This document shows, piece by piece, positions 46,594 through 54,654 of a stretch of 64,000 bases of DNA. A program made the position numbers and the translations under genes. Origin of the DNA: Bradyrhizobium ontarionense (lineage in GTDB: Bacteria > Pseudomonadota > Alphaproteobacteria > Rhizobiales > Xanthobacteraceae); contig NZ_CP088156.1 in NCBI RefSeq assembly GCF_021088345.1, positions 372,001-436,000 of the forward strand, read 5' to 3'. How positions within the stretch are numbered: the first letter of the stretch is position 1; each line of letters starts with the position of its first letter. The notes beneath the pieces are model-generated. The model did not search any database, was not told the origin of the DNA, and worked only from the letters and a program-made list of their open reading frames with translations.

Positions 46594-48213
46594 ATGACAG
46601 CCCAAGACAACTTCCCCCCCAAATCCCCCGACACATCCGCCGGCCAGGACCTCTCCGTGGCCGCGCTCCACGACAAGATCCTGATCGTCGATTTCGGCAG
46701 CCAGGTCACGCAGCTGATCGCGCGCCGGGTGCGCGAGGACGGCGTGTATTGCGAGATCGTGCCGTTCCAGAAGGCGGAGGCCGCCTTCCGCGAGATGCAG
46801 CCGAAGGCCGTGATCCTGTCCGGCGGGCCGGGATCGGTCCATGAGGAAGGCTCGCCGCGCGCGCCGCAGCTGATCTTCGAGTCCGGCGTGCCCGTGCTCG
46901 GCATCTGCTACGGCCAGATGACCTTGGCCGCCCAGCTCGGCGGCACCGTCGAGGGCGGCCACCACCGCGAGTTCGGCCGTGCCGACGTCGAGGTCAAGAC
47001 GACGAGCCGCCTGTTCGAGGGCGTCTGGCAGACCGGCGAGCAGCACCAGGTGTGGATGAGCCATGGCGACCGCATCACGCAGATGCCGCCGGGCTTCTCG
47101 GTGGCCGGCGTCTCGCCGAACGCGCCGTTCGCCGTGATCCAGGACGAGGCGCGCAGATATTACGGCCTGATGTTCCACCCCGAGGTGGTGCACACGCCCG
47201 ACGGCGCCAAGCTGATCCGCAACTTCGTCCGCAACATCGCCGGCCTCGGCGGCGACTGGACCATGCACGCCTTCCGCGCGGAGGAGATCAAGAAGATCCG
47301 CGCGCAGGTGGGCAAGGGCAAGGTGATCTGCGGCCTCTCCGGCGGCGTCGATTCGGCCGTCGCCGCCGTGCTGATCCACGAGGCGATCGGCGACCAGCTC
47401 ACCTGCGTGTTCGTCGATCACGGCCTCTTGCGTCTCAACGAGGCCGAGACCGTCGTCGATCTGTTCCGGCACCACTACAACATCCCGCTGGTGCATGTGG
47501 ACGCCTCAAAACTGTTCCTCGGCGAACTCGCAGGCGTCACCGACCCCGAGCAGAAGCGCAAGACCATCGGCAAACTCTTCATCGACGTGTTCGATGCCGA
47601 GGCGAAGAAGATCGGCGGCGCCGATTTCCTGGCGCAAGGCACGCTCTATCCCGACGTGATCGAGAGCGTCTCCTTCACGGGCGGGCCCTCGGTGACCATC
47701 AAGTCGCACCACAATGTCGGCGGTCTCCCTGCGCGCATGAACATGAAGCTGGTCGAGCCGCTGCGCGAATTGTTCAAGGACGAGGTCCGCGTGCTCGGCC
47801 GCGAGCTCGGCCTTCCCGACGTGTTCGTCGGCCGCCACCCGTTCCCGGGCCCCGGCCTCGCCATCCGCTGCCCCGGCGAGATCACCGTCGACAAGCTCGA
47901 CATCCTGCGCAAGGCCGACGCCATCTACATCGACGAGATCCGCAAGGCCGGCCTCTACGACACCATCTGGCAGGCTTTTGCGGTGCTGCTCCCGGTCAAG
48001 ACCGTCGGCGTCATGGGCGACGGCCGCACCTACGACTACGTCGTGGGCCTGCGCGCGGTGACTTCGACGGACGGCATGACGGCGGATTTCTATCCGTTCG
48101 ACATGAAGTTTTTGGGCAATACGGCCACGCGCATCATCAACGAGGTGAAGGGCGTGAATCGGGTGGTGTATGACGTGACGAGCAAGCCGCCGGGGACGAT
48201 TGAGTGGGAGTAA
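46594..48213 (+). CDS. guaA: GMP synthase (glutamine-hydrolysing)
   Basis: The 539-residue enzyme converts XMP to GMP using glutamine and ATP. The N-terminal class I amidotransferase domain has [20 protein letters not shown], the nucleophile Cys in VLGICYGQM, and His/Glu in [10 protein letters not shown]. The ATP pyrophosphatase domain has the [15 protein letters not shown]-loop, and the C-terminal dimerisation domain ends in the universally conserved [11 protein letters not shown] 46594 gives a short non-conserved leader of about 20 residues. Its 3' end (GATTGAGTGGGAG) borders the low-GC defence island. Confidence 0.97.
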   Translation: MTAQDNFPPKSPDTSAGQDLSVAALHDKILIVDFGSQVTQLIARRVREDGVYCEIVPFQKAEAAFREMQPKAVILSGGPGSVHEEGSPRAPQLIFESGVPVLGICYGQMTLAAQLGGTVEGGHHREFGRADVEVKTTSRLFEGVWQTGEQHQVWMSHGDRITQMPPGFSVAGVSPNAPFAVIQDEARRYYGLMFHPEVVHTPDGAKLIRNFVRNIAGLGGDWTMHAFRAEEIKKIRAQVGKGKVICGLSGGVDSAVAAVLIHEAIGDQLTCVFVDHGLLRLNEAETVVDLFRHHYNIPLVHVDASKLFLGELAGVTDPEQKRKTIGKLFIDVFDAEAKKIGGADFLAQGTLYPDVIESVSFTGGPSVTIKSHHNVGGLPARMNMKLVEPLRELFKDEVRVLGRELGLPDVFVGRHPFPGPGLAIRCPGEITVDKLDILRKADAIYIDEIRKAGLYDTIWQAFAVLLPVKTVGVMGDGRTYDYVVGLRAVTSTDGMTADFYPFDMKFLGNTATRIINEVKGVNRVVYDVTSKPPGTIEWE

Positions 48214-48288
48214 ATCAAGCTAAAATCTGCTAGCAGTTCTGTAAACTATTCTGGATATGCCTATCTACCCCAAGGGATGAGGAAACGA

Positions 48289-50010
48289 ATGGACCAACTG
48301 CCGGCTGATTCTGAACGTGCACTGCCGCCCGGTTGGGTTTCTGTCCGCGTCGATCAGGTGGGCGAGGTACGGCTGGGTCGACAACGGTCGCCTGACCAGG
48401 AATCTGGTGCATATATGACCAGATACGTTCGTGCAGCTAACATAACTCCCGCTGGCATGAACATCTCAAATCTTCTTGAGATGAACTTCACGCCAGCTGA
48501 GCGCGAGGCGTTCGGTCTTAAGCCGGGTGACGTTTTGCTAACCGAGGCGTCGGGCAGTGCCTCTCAAGTTGGAAGAGCCTCGATTTGGCGCGGCGAAGTC
48601 GAGCCATGCTGCTTTCAAAATACAGTGATCCGGTTTCGCCCGCATCTGACGACCTCTGAATACGCGCTCGTCGTCTTTCGGCACTATGCGGCGGCTGGCG
48701 TGTTCGCAGGCGTAGCGCGGGGTGTGGGCATTCAGCATTTGGGCGGCTCGCGTTTCGCTGAGATTCTTTATCCGTTGCCGCCGCTGGCTGAGCAGAAGCG
48801 GATAACTGAGGTCGTCGACGTACGTCTAGCCAACATCAGAGAAGCGGAAGCTCGTCTTCGGTCTGCGCTTGGACATCTGAAAGAGCAGGTGCGCGAGATC
48901 TTAGCGGCGGCCGCAGCTGGCGAACTGGTGCCGCAATCGCCGCAGGCGGCTGAACCGGACCGAGCTCATGCGTCGTCAAGATCGAGGCAGATTAGCCTCT
49001 TCGAGAATGAGGCAGTATCCGCCCAGAAAGTCCTGGGACTTGGCGGTACTGTGCCGGAAGGATGGCGATGGTGTCGTGTCGAGCAGGCTGGACAAGTTAC
49101 ATTGGGGCGACAGCGCGCGCCGAAGCACGAGCGGGGGCATAATATGCGACCCTATCTTCGCGTGGCAAATGTCTACGAAGACAGGATTGACACGTCCGAC
49201 GTTCTCCACATGAACTTTGAGCCGGAGGAAGTCGCCATCTACGAGCTGCGGGACGGCGATGTTCTTCTCAATGAAGGGCAGAGCCCGGAACTAGTTGGTC
49301 GTCCAGCGATTTACCGTGGAGAGGTGCCGGGAGCGTGTTTTCAGAATACCCTGATCCGCTTCCGTTCCGGCGACGAGATTGAGCCGGAATATGCGCTATT
49401 CGTATTTCGTCACTACATGCATTCGGGGGTATTTCGTAAGATTGCGCGATGGTCGACAAACATTGCTCATCTAGGATTGGAGCGGTTTAGATCTCTTCCA
49501 TTTCCAATACCCCCCCGTGGTGAACAACGGCGTATTGTCGCCGAAGCTCGTCGCCGACTTGAGGCTGCGGCTTCCCAGATGCTAGCCATTGAAGCCTCGC
49601 TTGCGCGAGTGCCCGAGTTTGAGCGAGAATTGTTGGCGGCAGCGGTGGCAGGCGACTTAGTGCCGCAAGACCCAGGCGACGAGCCGGCAAGCGAGCTGTT
49701 CCGGCGGCTGGGTCCCCCACGCAAGACCGAAGCGACATTACCCCAGTCGAGTCTAAGAGCCGATATTATGTCAAAGAGACGCCCTCGCCCGACGCAGCAA
49801 GCTGAACCGACACCTGACTTGGCGGCTGTGTTGCAGAAACACGGTGGATCTTTGCCTATGCCAGAGCTATTTGCACAGGCAGGGTACAATCGTGACCTGC
49901 CCGAACACGTCGAACTCTTCTATCTCGCACTGCGTAAGGCGCTCGGAAAAACTATTCGTTTGACAGGTGAGTCTGCAGAGAACGCGGAACTTGAGGCCAA
50001 TGCGGCTTAA
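48289..50010 (+). CDS. hsdS: Type I restriction-modification specificity subunit (HsdS), internally duplicated
   Basis: The 573-residue protein selects the DNA site for a Type I methylase. Two target recognition domains are visible, TRD1 (about 15-167) and TRD2 (about 257-409), each followed by a helical spacer (168-215; 410-462). The two halves are strikingly alike (LGRQR, MNF, GDVLL, VGR, RGEV, CFQNT, IRFR, FRHY, HLG and EQ-RI recur in order; spacers end LAAAAAGELVPQ and LAAAVAGDLVPQ). A C-terminal extension (about 505-560, LQKHGGSLPMPELFAQAG) looks like a small winged-helix-type unit absent from minimal HsdS. ATG 48289 has GAGG at the right spacing. ATG 48277 lacks one. It is first of a coupled operon. 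Confidence 0.92.
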   Translation: MDQLPADSERALPPGWVSVRVDQVGEVRLGRQRSPDQESGAYMTRYVRAANITPAGMNISNLLEMNFTPAEREAFGLKPGDVLLTEASGSASQVGRASIWRGEVEPCCFQNTVIRFRPHLTTSEYALVVFRHYAAAGVFAGVARGVGIQHLGGSRFAEILYPLPPLAEQKRITEVVDVRLANIREAEARLRSALGHLKEQVREILAAAAAGELVPQSPQAAEPDRAHASSRSRQISLFENEAVSAQKVLGLGGTVPEGWRWCRVEQAGQVTLGRQRAPKHERGHNMRPYLRVANVYEDRIDTSDVLHMNFEPEEVAIYELRDGDVLLNEGQSPELVGRPAIYRGEVPGACFQNTLIRFRSGDEIEPEYALFVFRHYMHSGVFRKIARWSTNIAHLGLERFRSLPFPIPPRGEQRRIVAEARRRLEAAASQMLAIEASLARVPEFERELLAAAVAGDLVPQDPGDEPASELFRRLGPPRKTEATLPQSSLRADIMSKRRPRPTQQAEPTPDLAAVLQKHGGSLPMPELFAQAGYNRDLPEHVELFYLALRKALGKTIRLTGESAENAELEANAA

Positions 50011-51610
50011 CACCGTCAGGATCGGCTCGTTCAAGAATCTACGAGATCTTTCCGTCGATTTTGACGAAAGGTCGTCCTACACTGTTCTCGTCGGTGAGAA
50101 TGGCGCAGGAAAGTCAAACCTGATTGAAGCGTTGACGCTAATCTTCCGTAATCTCGATCTCGATGTTGAAGCGCCGTTTGATTACGACCTGAATTACGAG
50201 TGCCGCGAAAGCCATATTGAGATCCGCGCCAAAGCGGACGAGTTTCCGACCTTCCGGATCAAACGGGCGGGGGAGACTGAGTATGGTGAACTTCCTCGTA
50301 AGACCTTTATGACAGAGGATCGAAATGGTCGCCCGCACTATCGTCCGGCATTTGTGTTTGGGTATTACTCTGGCCCAAGCGATCGCTTGGCAGTTATATT
50401 CGAGAGGCATCGCGAACGATTTTATAGCTGGATCATAAAATCACCTGAACAGCGAGGAAAGGCGATCAGTGACCCGAATGCGTTGCGGCGTCTCTTCTAT
50501 GCCCAGACGTTGCACGGGCAGTTCGCCCTAATTGCGTTCTTTATGGAGGCTAGCGACGCCTCGAAGGAAGATCGCGATTTCCTTCGCGAGCATCTTCAAA
50601 TCGAGGGTCTAGATAGCGTGCTCTTCGCTCTAAAAGAGCCCCCTTGGAAGCGCAAGGGCGGAGATCCTAGGTTCTGGAATGCGGTCGGAGAAGTCCAGCA
50701 GTTTCTCAGTCGGCTATATCAACAAGCGATGCTTCCCCTACGTATGCCGCGGCGCATTCCAGTCGATTTGACAAAGAATCCCATCGTCCAGAGTCTCTAT
50801 CTGTTTCTGTCTAGCGCCGAGGCGCTCGCGGATGTGTACCGTTCATATGGTGACCAGTATGCTTTTTTCACGGCGCTTGAGAGTATGCACCTGTCCAAGG
50901 TGTTAGCCGAGGTCCGTACGCGCGTCAAAATGAGCGCGGGGGCAGGAGGCGGAAACGTCACGTACCGCGACCTGAGTGAGGGCGAGCAGCAGTTGCTGTT
51001 GGTTCTTGGCTTGTTGAAATTCACAGCCCGAGACGAAGCTTTGTTTCTGCTTGACGAACCAGATACCCATCTCAACCCAGCTTGGAGTACGCAGTACCTA
51101 GCTTTCTTAGATCGTTTCATTAAAGGTCGTGATAGCTGCCACATTGTGATGTCTTCGCATGATCCGCTCGTATTTGCTGGGCTTGAGCGGGCCCAGGTGC
51201 GGATTTTCAGGCGGGACGACAAGGGACGCGCTGTTGCGGAGCTACCCGAACAAGATCCGCGAGGGATGGGTGTCGCAGCGATCCTGACCAGTGATCTCTT
51301 TCGCCTTAAGACAACACTCGATACCAAGACTCAGGCTGCCTTGGATCGTCAGCGCGTGCTCGCCATGAAAGAGTCGCTGACGCCGGAAGAGGAGGCTGAG
51401 CTTGGCCGGATTAGAGATGACCTGCGCGGCCGAGGCTTTGACTTCACAATTCGGGATCCTCTCTATCAGGAGTTTCTGAAAGCGTGGACCGCGCAGGAAG
51501 ATCCAGCTTGGCGCGATGTGGTAGAGTTGACGCCTAAGCAGCGCGCGGCTCGAGGGAAGCTAGCAGCGCGGATCGTAGAAGAACTGCGTCGGGAGGCGGG
51601 TGGATCCTGA
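50000..51610 (+). CDS. Septu PtuA-like AAA/ABC-type ATPase
   Basis: The 536-residue protein has an SMC/ABC-like ATPase head: an N-terminal IGSFKNLRDLSVDF strand, Walker A GENGAGKS (32-39), a long insertion (about 60-310), the ABC signature LSEGEQQ (325-331), Walker B LFLLDEPDTHLNP (348-360) and switch His in SSHDP (385-389). The C-terminal 150 residues are charged and helical. With an HNH gene five bases downstream this is the Septu (PtuA-PtuB) pairing, in which the ATPase controls the nuclease. It overlaps hsdS by 11 bases. OLD-family or RecF-like ATPases are alternatives, but no TOPRIM domain is seen. Confidence 0.8.
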   Translation: MRLNTVRIGSFKNLRDLSVDFDERSSYTVLVGENGAGKSNLIEALTLIFRNLDLDVEAPFDYDLNYECRESHIEIRAKADEFPTFRIKRAGETEYGELPRKTFMTEDRNGRPHYRPAFVFGYYSGPSDRLAVIFERHRERFYSWIIKSPEQRGKAISDPNALRRLFYAQTLHGQFALIAFFMEASDASKEDRDFLREHLQIEGLDSVLFALKEPPWKRKGGDPRFWNAVGEVQQFLSRLYQQAMLPLRMPRRIPVDLTKNPIVQSLYLFLSSAEALADVYRSYGDQYAFFTALESMHLSKVLAEVRTRVKMSAGAGGGNVTYRDLSEGEQQLLLVLGLLKFTARDEALFLLDEPDTHLNPAWSTQYLAFLDRFIKGRDSCHIVMSSHDPLVFAGLERAQVRIFRRDDKGRAVAELPEQDPRGMGVAAILTSDLFRLKTTLDTKTQAALDRQRVLAMKESLTPEEEAELGRIRDDLRGRGFDFTIRDPLYQEFLKAWTAQEDPAWRDVVELTPKQRAARGKLAARIVEELRREAGGS

Positions 51611-51615
51611 TAGAT

Positions 51616-52458
51616 ATGCGGTTCATCGATCTTGAAGCCATCCTTCCGAAAATTCGGAGCCTTCTATCGGACCTGCAGATCGCGCAGGACGCGACCCTCG
51701 CGGAGCCGGACCCCAAGCGCCGCGCGCGGATTATTGAGGCCAATCAACAAAGTTGGACGGCTCTTCGAGAGGCATTTGAGCAGGCTTCGTCTGACAAATG
51801 CTGGTACACAGAGTGCAAGTGTCCCGGCGCAGAGAATGACATCGATCACTTCCGTCCCAAGGGAAAGGTACGCGAGGATCGGACCCATCCGGGTTATTAC
51901 TGGTTGGCATTCGATTGGAGAAACATGCGGCTGAGTTGTCAGCGGGCCAACCGACCACGCATCGCTCCTGGCACACGTATCGCCGGGGGAAAATCCACTC
52001 ACTTTCCACTTTTGCCGACGGGAATTCGGGCTCGGGGACCTAGTGACGATCTTGCTCTGGAGCATCCTGCCCTTCTTGATCCGACGGACCCCGGTGATCC
52101 CATCCTTCTGACGTTTAGGCCGAATGGGGAGGTTGACCTGTCTCCAGAGTTCCGAGGCAACGCGGTCGCGGAGGCGAAAATTGAGGCGAGCCGACTCGGT
52201 CTGCACTTGAATTGGCCGAAGTTTGTCGAGGGACGTTTAACGCTCTACAATCTCGTAGAGCGAGCAATAGAACGTGGATGCCGAGAGGCGCCGGTTAATT
52301 TCGAAGGTTGGCCAACGGCTAGCGAAGCGTTCAAGGATGCTATCCGCGACCTCAAGAACTACATGGACCCGCGGGCCGAGTACTCGGCCGCGGCCAAAGT
52401 TTACGTTGAGTCGTTCAGGAATGTTTGGTGGGTAAACGACGTGGTTCTAAGGCTTTGA
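51616..52458 (+). CDS. PtuB-like HNH endonuclease
   Basis: The 280-residue protein has an HNH (beta-beta-alpha metal) core: KCWYTECK (61-68), NDIDHFRPKG (74-83) with the catalytic Asp77-His78 pair, and WLAFDWRNMRLSCQRAN (96-112) giving Asn103 and Asn112. The usual two CxxC zinc knuckles are altered: the first is C-x4-C and the second C-x2-A, so zinc binding may be weak or differently built. A GGKSTHFPLLP motif follows, as in HNH partners of Septu-type ATPases. It should cut nucleic acid, probably under control of the ATPase. Spacing to both neighbours is five bases and one base. Confidence 0.78.
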   Translation: MRFIDLEAILPKIRSLLSDLQIAQDATLAEPDPKRRARIIEANQQSWTALREAFEQASSDKCWYTECKCPGAENDIDHFRPKGKVREDRTHPGYYWLAFDWRNMRLSCQRANRPRIAPGTRIAGGKSTHFPLLPTGIRARGPSDDLALEHPALLDPTDPGDPILLTFRPNGEVDLSPEFRGNAVAEAKIEASRLGLHLNWPKFVEGRLTLYNLVERAIERGCREAPVNFEGWPTASEAFKDAIRDLKNYMDPRAEYSAAAKVYVESFRNVWWVNDVVLRL

Positions 52459-52459
52459 A

Positions 52460-53905
52460 ATGACGGACACGAGCGCGCCTGGCGCACAGGCCTTAGTGCG
52501 GAAGCTCTGGCATTATTGTAACGTGTTGCGAGACGACGGTCTTTCGTACCCGGATTATGTCGAGCAGTTGACGTATCTACTATTCTTGAAAATGGCTGAC
52601 GAGCAAGCCGACCGGGCCATACCAAGCAAATATTGTTGGCGTTCCCTAGTTCGCCTAGAGCCGGACGAGATGCACGCGCACTACGGCCGCATTCTATCGG
52701 CGCTCGGTGGGCGCAAGGGTATGCTTGGATTGATCTTCGGCAATGCAAAAAACAAAATTCGAGATCCGGGGAAGTTGCGCTTACTGATCGTCGACCTCAT
52801 TGGTCAAACGGAATGGACGGGGTTGTCGGATGATCTGAAGGGTGACGCCTACGAGGGCTTGCTTGAAAAGAACGCGCGGGACACCAAAAGCGGAGCGGGG
52901 CAGTATTTCACGCCACGTCCTCTCATTGAAGCTATTGTTCAATGTGTGAACCCGCAGCTAGGGGAGATGATCTGCGATCCGGCGTGCGGAACGGCGGGAT
53001 TCCTTTTAGTAGCTCATGATTACCTGCGGAAGAGCAATCCGAAGATGACGGCGGCACAGAGGAAAAATCTTGCCACCAGGTCCATTCGCGGAGTGGAGCT
53101 AGTGGAGGAAGTTGCGCGTCTCGCAGCGATGAATCTACTGCTGCATGGCGTCGGCGGTAACGATGAGGATGAATTGCCGATCGAATGTGCGGACAGCCTC
53201 AAGGCACCCCCGGCTCGGCAGTATGACGTCGTGCTTACGAACCCTCCATTTGGAATCAAAGGCAGTGTTACATATTCTAAAGGAAGCTCAACACGTGCTG
53301 AGGACGGCCTGACGATCGTACGGCCCGACTTCTGGGTTCAGAGTGCTAACAAGCAGCTTAACTTTATGCAGCACATTGTGGCCCTTCTGAAACCTGGCGG
53401 GCGGGCTGCAGTGGTTGTTCCAGACAACGTGTTGTTCGAGGGGGGCGCTGCGGCTTCCGTGCGCCGCCGGTTGGTGGAGAACTGCTGTCTCCATACGATT
53501 CTAAAGCTGCCGCCCGGGTTGTTCTATGCTGCAGGTGTAAAGTCGAACGTCATCTTCTTCAGCAAGCCGAAAAAGATTGGGGCAGTTAATAATCAACGTC
53601 TCTGGGTGTACGATCTTCGTTCAGATAAGCGATTTTCACTCCGCACGAGGCCGCTACAGAACGAGGATCTGCGAGAGTTCGTAAGTATGTACTTCGATGC
53701 TGCACGCAAAGATGGCGAGCGAAGCCGTTCATTCGACGTCAAACGTGTGCTGAGCGATCCTGATTGCCGCTTGGATATGACCTGGGGTGATCCTGCCAAT
53801 CGACCGCGAGCACCTGGTCTGGCGCGCTTGGATGAACTTTCGAGATTGGTAGCCGACGATCTTTTGCGTGCACTCGCGTTGATAGCGAAGCCGAACGGGC
53901 AATAA
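52460..53905 (+). CDS. hsdM: Type I restriction-modification DNA methyltransferase subunit (HsdM)
   Basis: The 481-residue N6-adenine methyltransferase has the HsdM N-terminal helical domain (about 8-130, YVEQLTYLLFLKMADE), the QYFTPRPLI motif (148-156), SAM motif I DPACGTAGF (173-181) and the catalytic NPPF (261-264). A PDNVLFEGGAAASVRR segment and a C-terminal helical tail complete it. With HsdS it should form an M2S1 methylase. It starts one base after the HNH stop, with AAGG before it, so it is coupled to that gene. No hsdR follows: a hairpin and repeat DNA come next. The order S-ATPase-HNH-M is not the usual R-M-S. Confidence 0.95.
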   Translation: MTDTSAPGAQALVRKLWHYCNVLRDDGLSYPDYVEQLTYLLFLKMADEQADRAIPSKYCWRSLVRLEPDEMHAHYGRILSALGGRKGMLGLIFGNAKNKIRDPGKLRLLIVDLIGQTEWTGLSDDLKGDAYEGLLEKNARDTKSGAGQYFTPRPLIEAIVQCVNPQLGEMICDPACGTAGFLLVAHDYLRKSNPKMTAAQRKNLATRSIRGVELVEEVARLAAMNLLLHGVGGNDEDELPIECADSLKAPPARQYDVVLTNPPFGIKGSVTYSKGSSTRAEDGLTIVRPDFWVQSANKQLNFMQHIVALLKPGGRAAVVVPDNVLFEGGAAASVRRRLVENCCLHTILKLPPGLFYAAGVKSNVIFFSKPKKIGAVNNQRLWVYDLRSDKRFSLRTRPLQNEDLREFVSMYFDAARKDGERSRSFDVKRVLSDPDCRLDMTWGDPANRPRAPGLARLDELSRLVADDLLRALALIAKPNGQ

Positions 53906-53952
53906 TTCTTCAGCGGAGAATGACCAAAATCTCGGCGTCCATGCAATCTACC

Positions 53953-53997
53953 CGACGGGCAATCTGCGCATGTCGTTCATGCGCAAGTTGCCCGTCG
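53953..53997 (+). terminator. hairpin closing the hsdS-ptuAB-hsdM operon
   Basis: Arms at 53953-53972 (CGACGGGCAATCTGCGCATG) and 53978-53997 pair at 18 of 20 positions around the 5-nt loop TCGTT, 48 bases after the hsdM stop. It lacks a T-run and is probably also the left end of the dispersed repeat that follows. Confidence 0.5.
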
Positions 53998-54500
53998 TGC
54001 CAGTTTGTCGCAGGTATCGTCGCTTGCGTCGTCGGGCAAATCACCTCCACATTTCCGGCCATCCCGGCTCGCTGAAGAGGGACGTTTCGCGATCGTCACG
54101 AGCGTCGAGTTGGGGAGGCGATGGGCGTGTTGCTCTGCAGCCGGGTGTCACAGCCCGTGCCGACGAACGGAGCGAGGCGACGGCGAAATGGTGTGGTCCT
54201 GGCATCGCGGTGCTGATGCCAAGCCGGCGGTGATGATGATCCGCCGGTGACGGGGGCAAGACAGCCGATCCCCGGGGAGAGCGCCTATAACCCGTCAAAC
54301 CGTCGCGCAGGGAAGGCCGGATATTGGGCTGAACCTGTGGTTCTGCCGCGTGCTTTTTGTTGCACGCGGACCGCGGGTATCAGTCGATACCCGGCCTTCC
54401 CTGCGCCTCTTCTTCGGAGGAGAGGTCGACTGATCGCAAAACTCGGGCGCAGGCCGCCGCGAGATGGCTCAGTCATGCCTGCTGTTTGAAACGTGGAGAA
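53953..54500. repeat. Bradyrhizobiaceae dispersed repeat block
   Basis: The series CCCGACGGGCAA, GTCGGGCAAATC, GAGGGACGTTTCGCGATCGT, GTGTGGTCCTGGC, GACGGGGGCAAGACAGCCG, CCCCGGGGAGAGCGC and GCGCAGGGAAGGCCGG matches, from memory, a long repeat common in Bradyrhizobium and Rhodopseudomonas. It includes an inverted pair at 54305-54324 and 54387-54406 (19 of 20 positions). The ends are approximate, and the function is unknown. Confidence 0.65.
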
Positions 54501-54578
54501 AGGGTTTCGTGGCGATGTCCCGCGCTGGTGTGGCGCAGAATCGCCCCATCCACGCGGTCTCACCTATATCGTCAGCCG

Positions 54579-54645
54579 GGTGACGGTGCATGAAATGGCG
54601 GCCGTTGATCCAAATGAGCAGCATACGGTTTAGTGCGCCGTCACC
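54579..54645. repeat. 67-bp MITE-like element, copy 1
   Basis: Terminal arms GGTGACGGTGCA (54579-54590) and TGCGCCGTCACC (54634-54645) are inverted complements at 11 of 12 positions. A second copy of the same length at 58314-58380 is identical at about 55 of 67 positions. A single end-like sequence lies at 61478-61495. Confidence 0.65.
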
Positions 54646-54654
54646 GCAATCAAA

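Larger units (their letters stand above)
53906..54654. other. gene-free repeat-rich region after the hsd operon
   Basis: About 750 bases hold a 20-bp-arm hairpin (53953-53997), a long Bradyrhizobiaceae-type dispersed repeat (to about 54500) and a 67-bp MITE-like element (54579-54645). Several reading frames of 80-90 codons cross it, but they have no ribosome binding sites and translate repeat DNA. No remnant of hsdR was seen. Confidence 0.65.

Noticed and set aside
44867..46636. Minus-strand frame of 589 codons opposite the RsmB-type gene
   Set aside because: Antisense to a gene with both catalytic Cys motifs. It passes through two repeat elements.
53970..54593. Several frames of 78-92 codons between hsdM and the TetR gene
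   Set aside because: They translate a known type of dispersed repeat with hairpins and have no ribosome binding sites. They are often predicted as hypothetical proteins but are not supported.
53906..54654. Search for a broken or short hsdR after hsdM
   Set aside because: No DEAD-box, Walker or PD-ExK-like motif is readable in any frame here, nor between guaA and hsdS.
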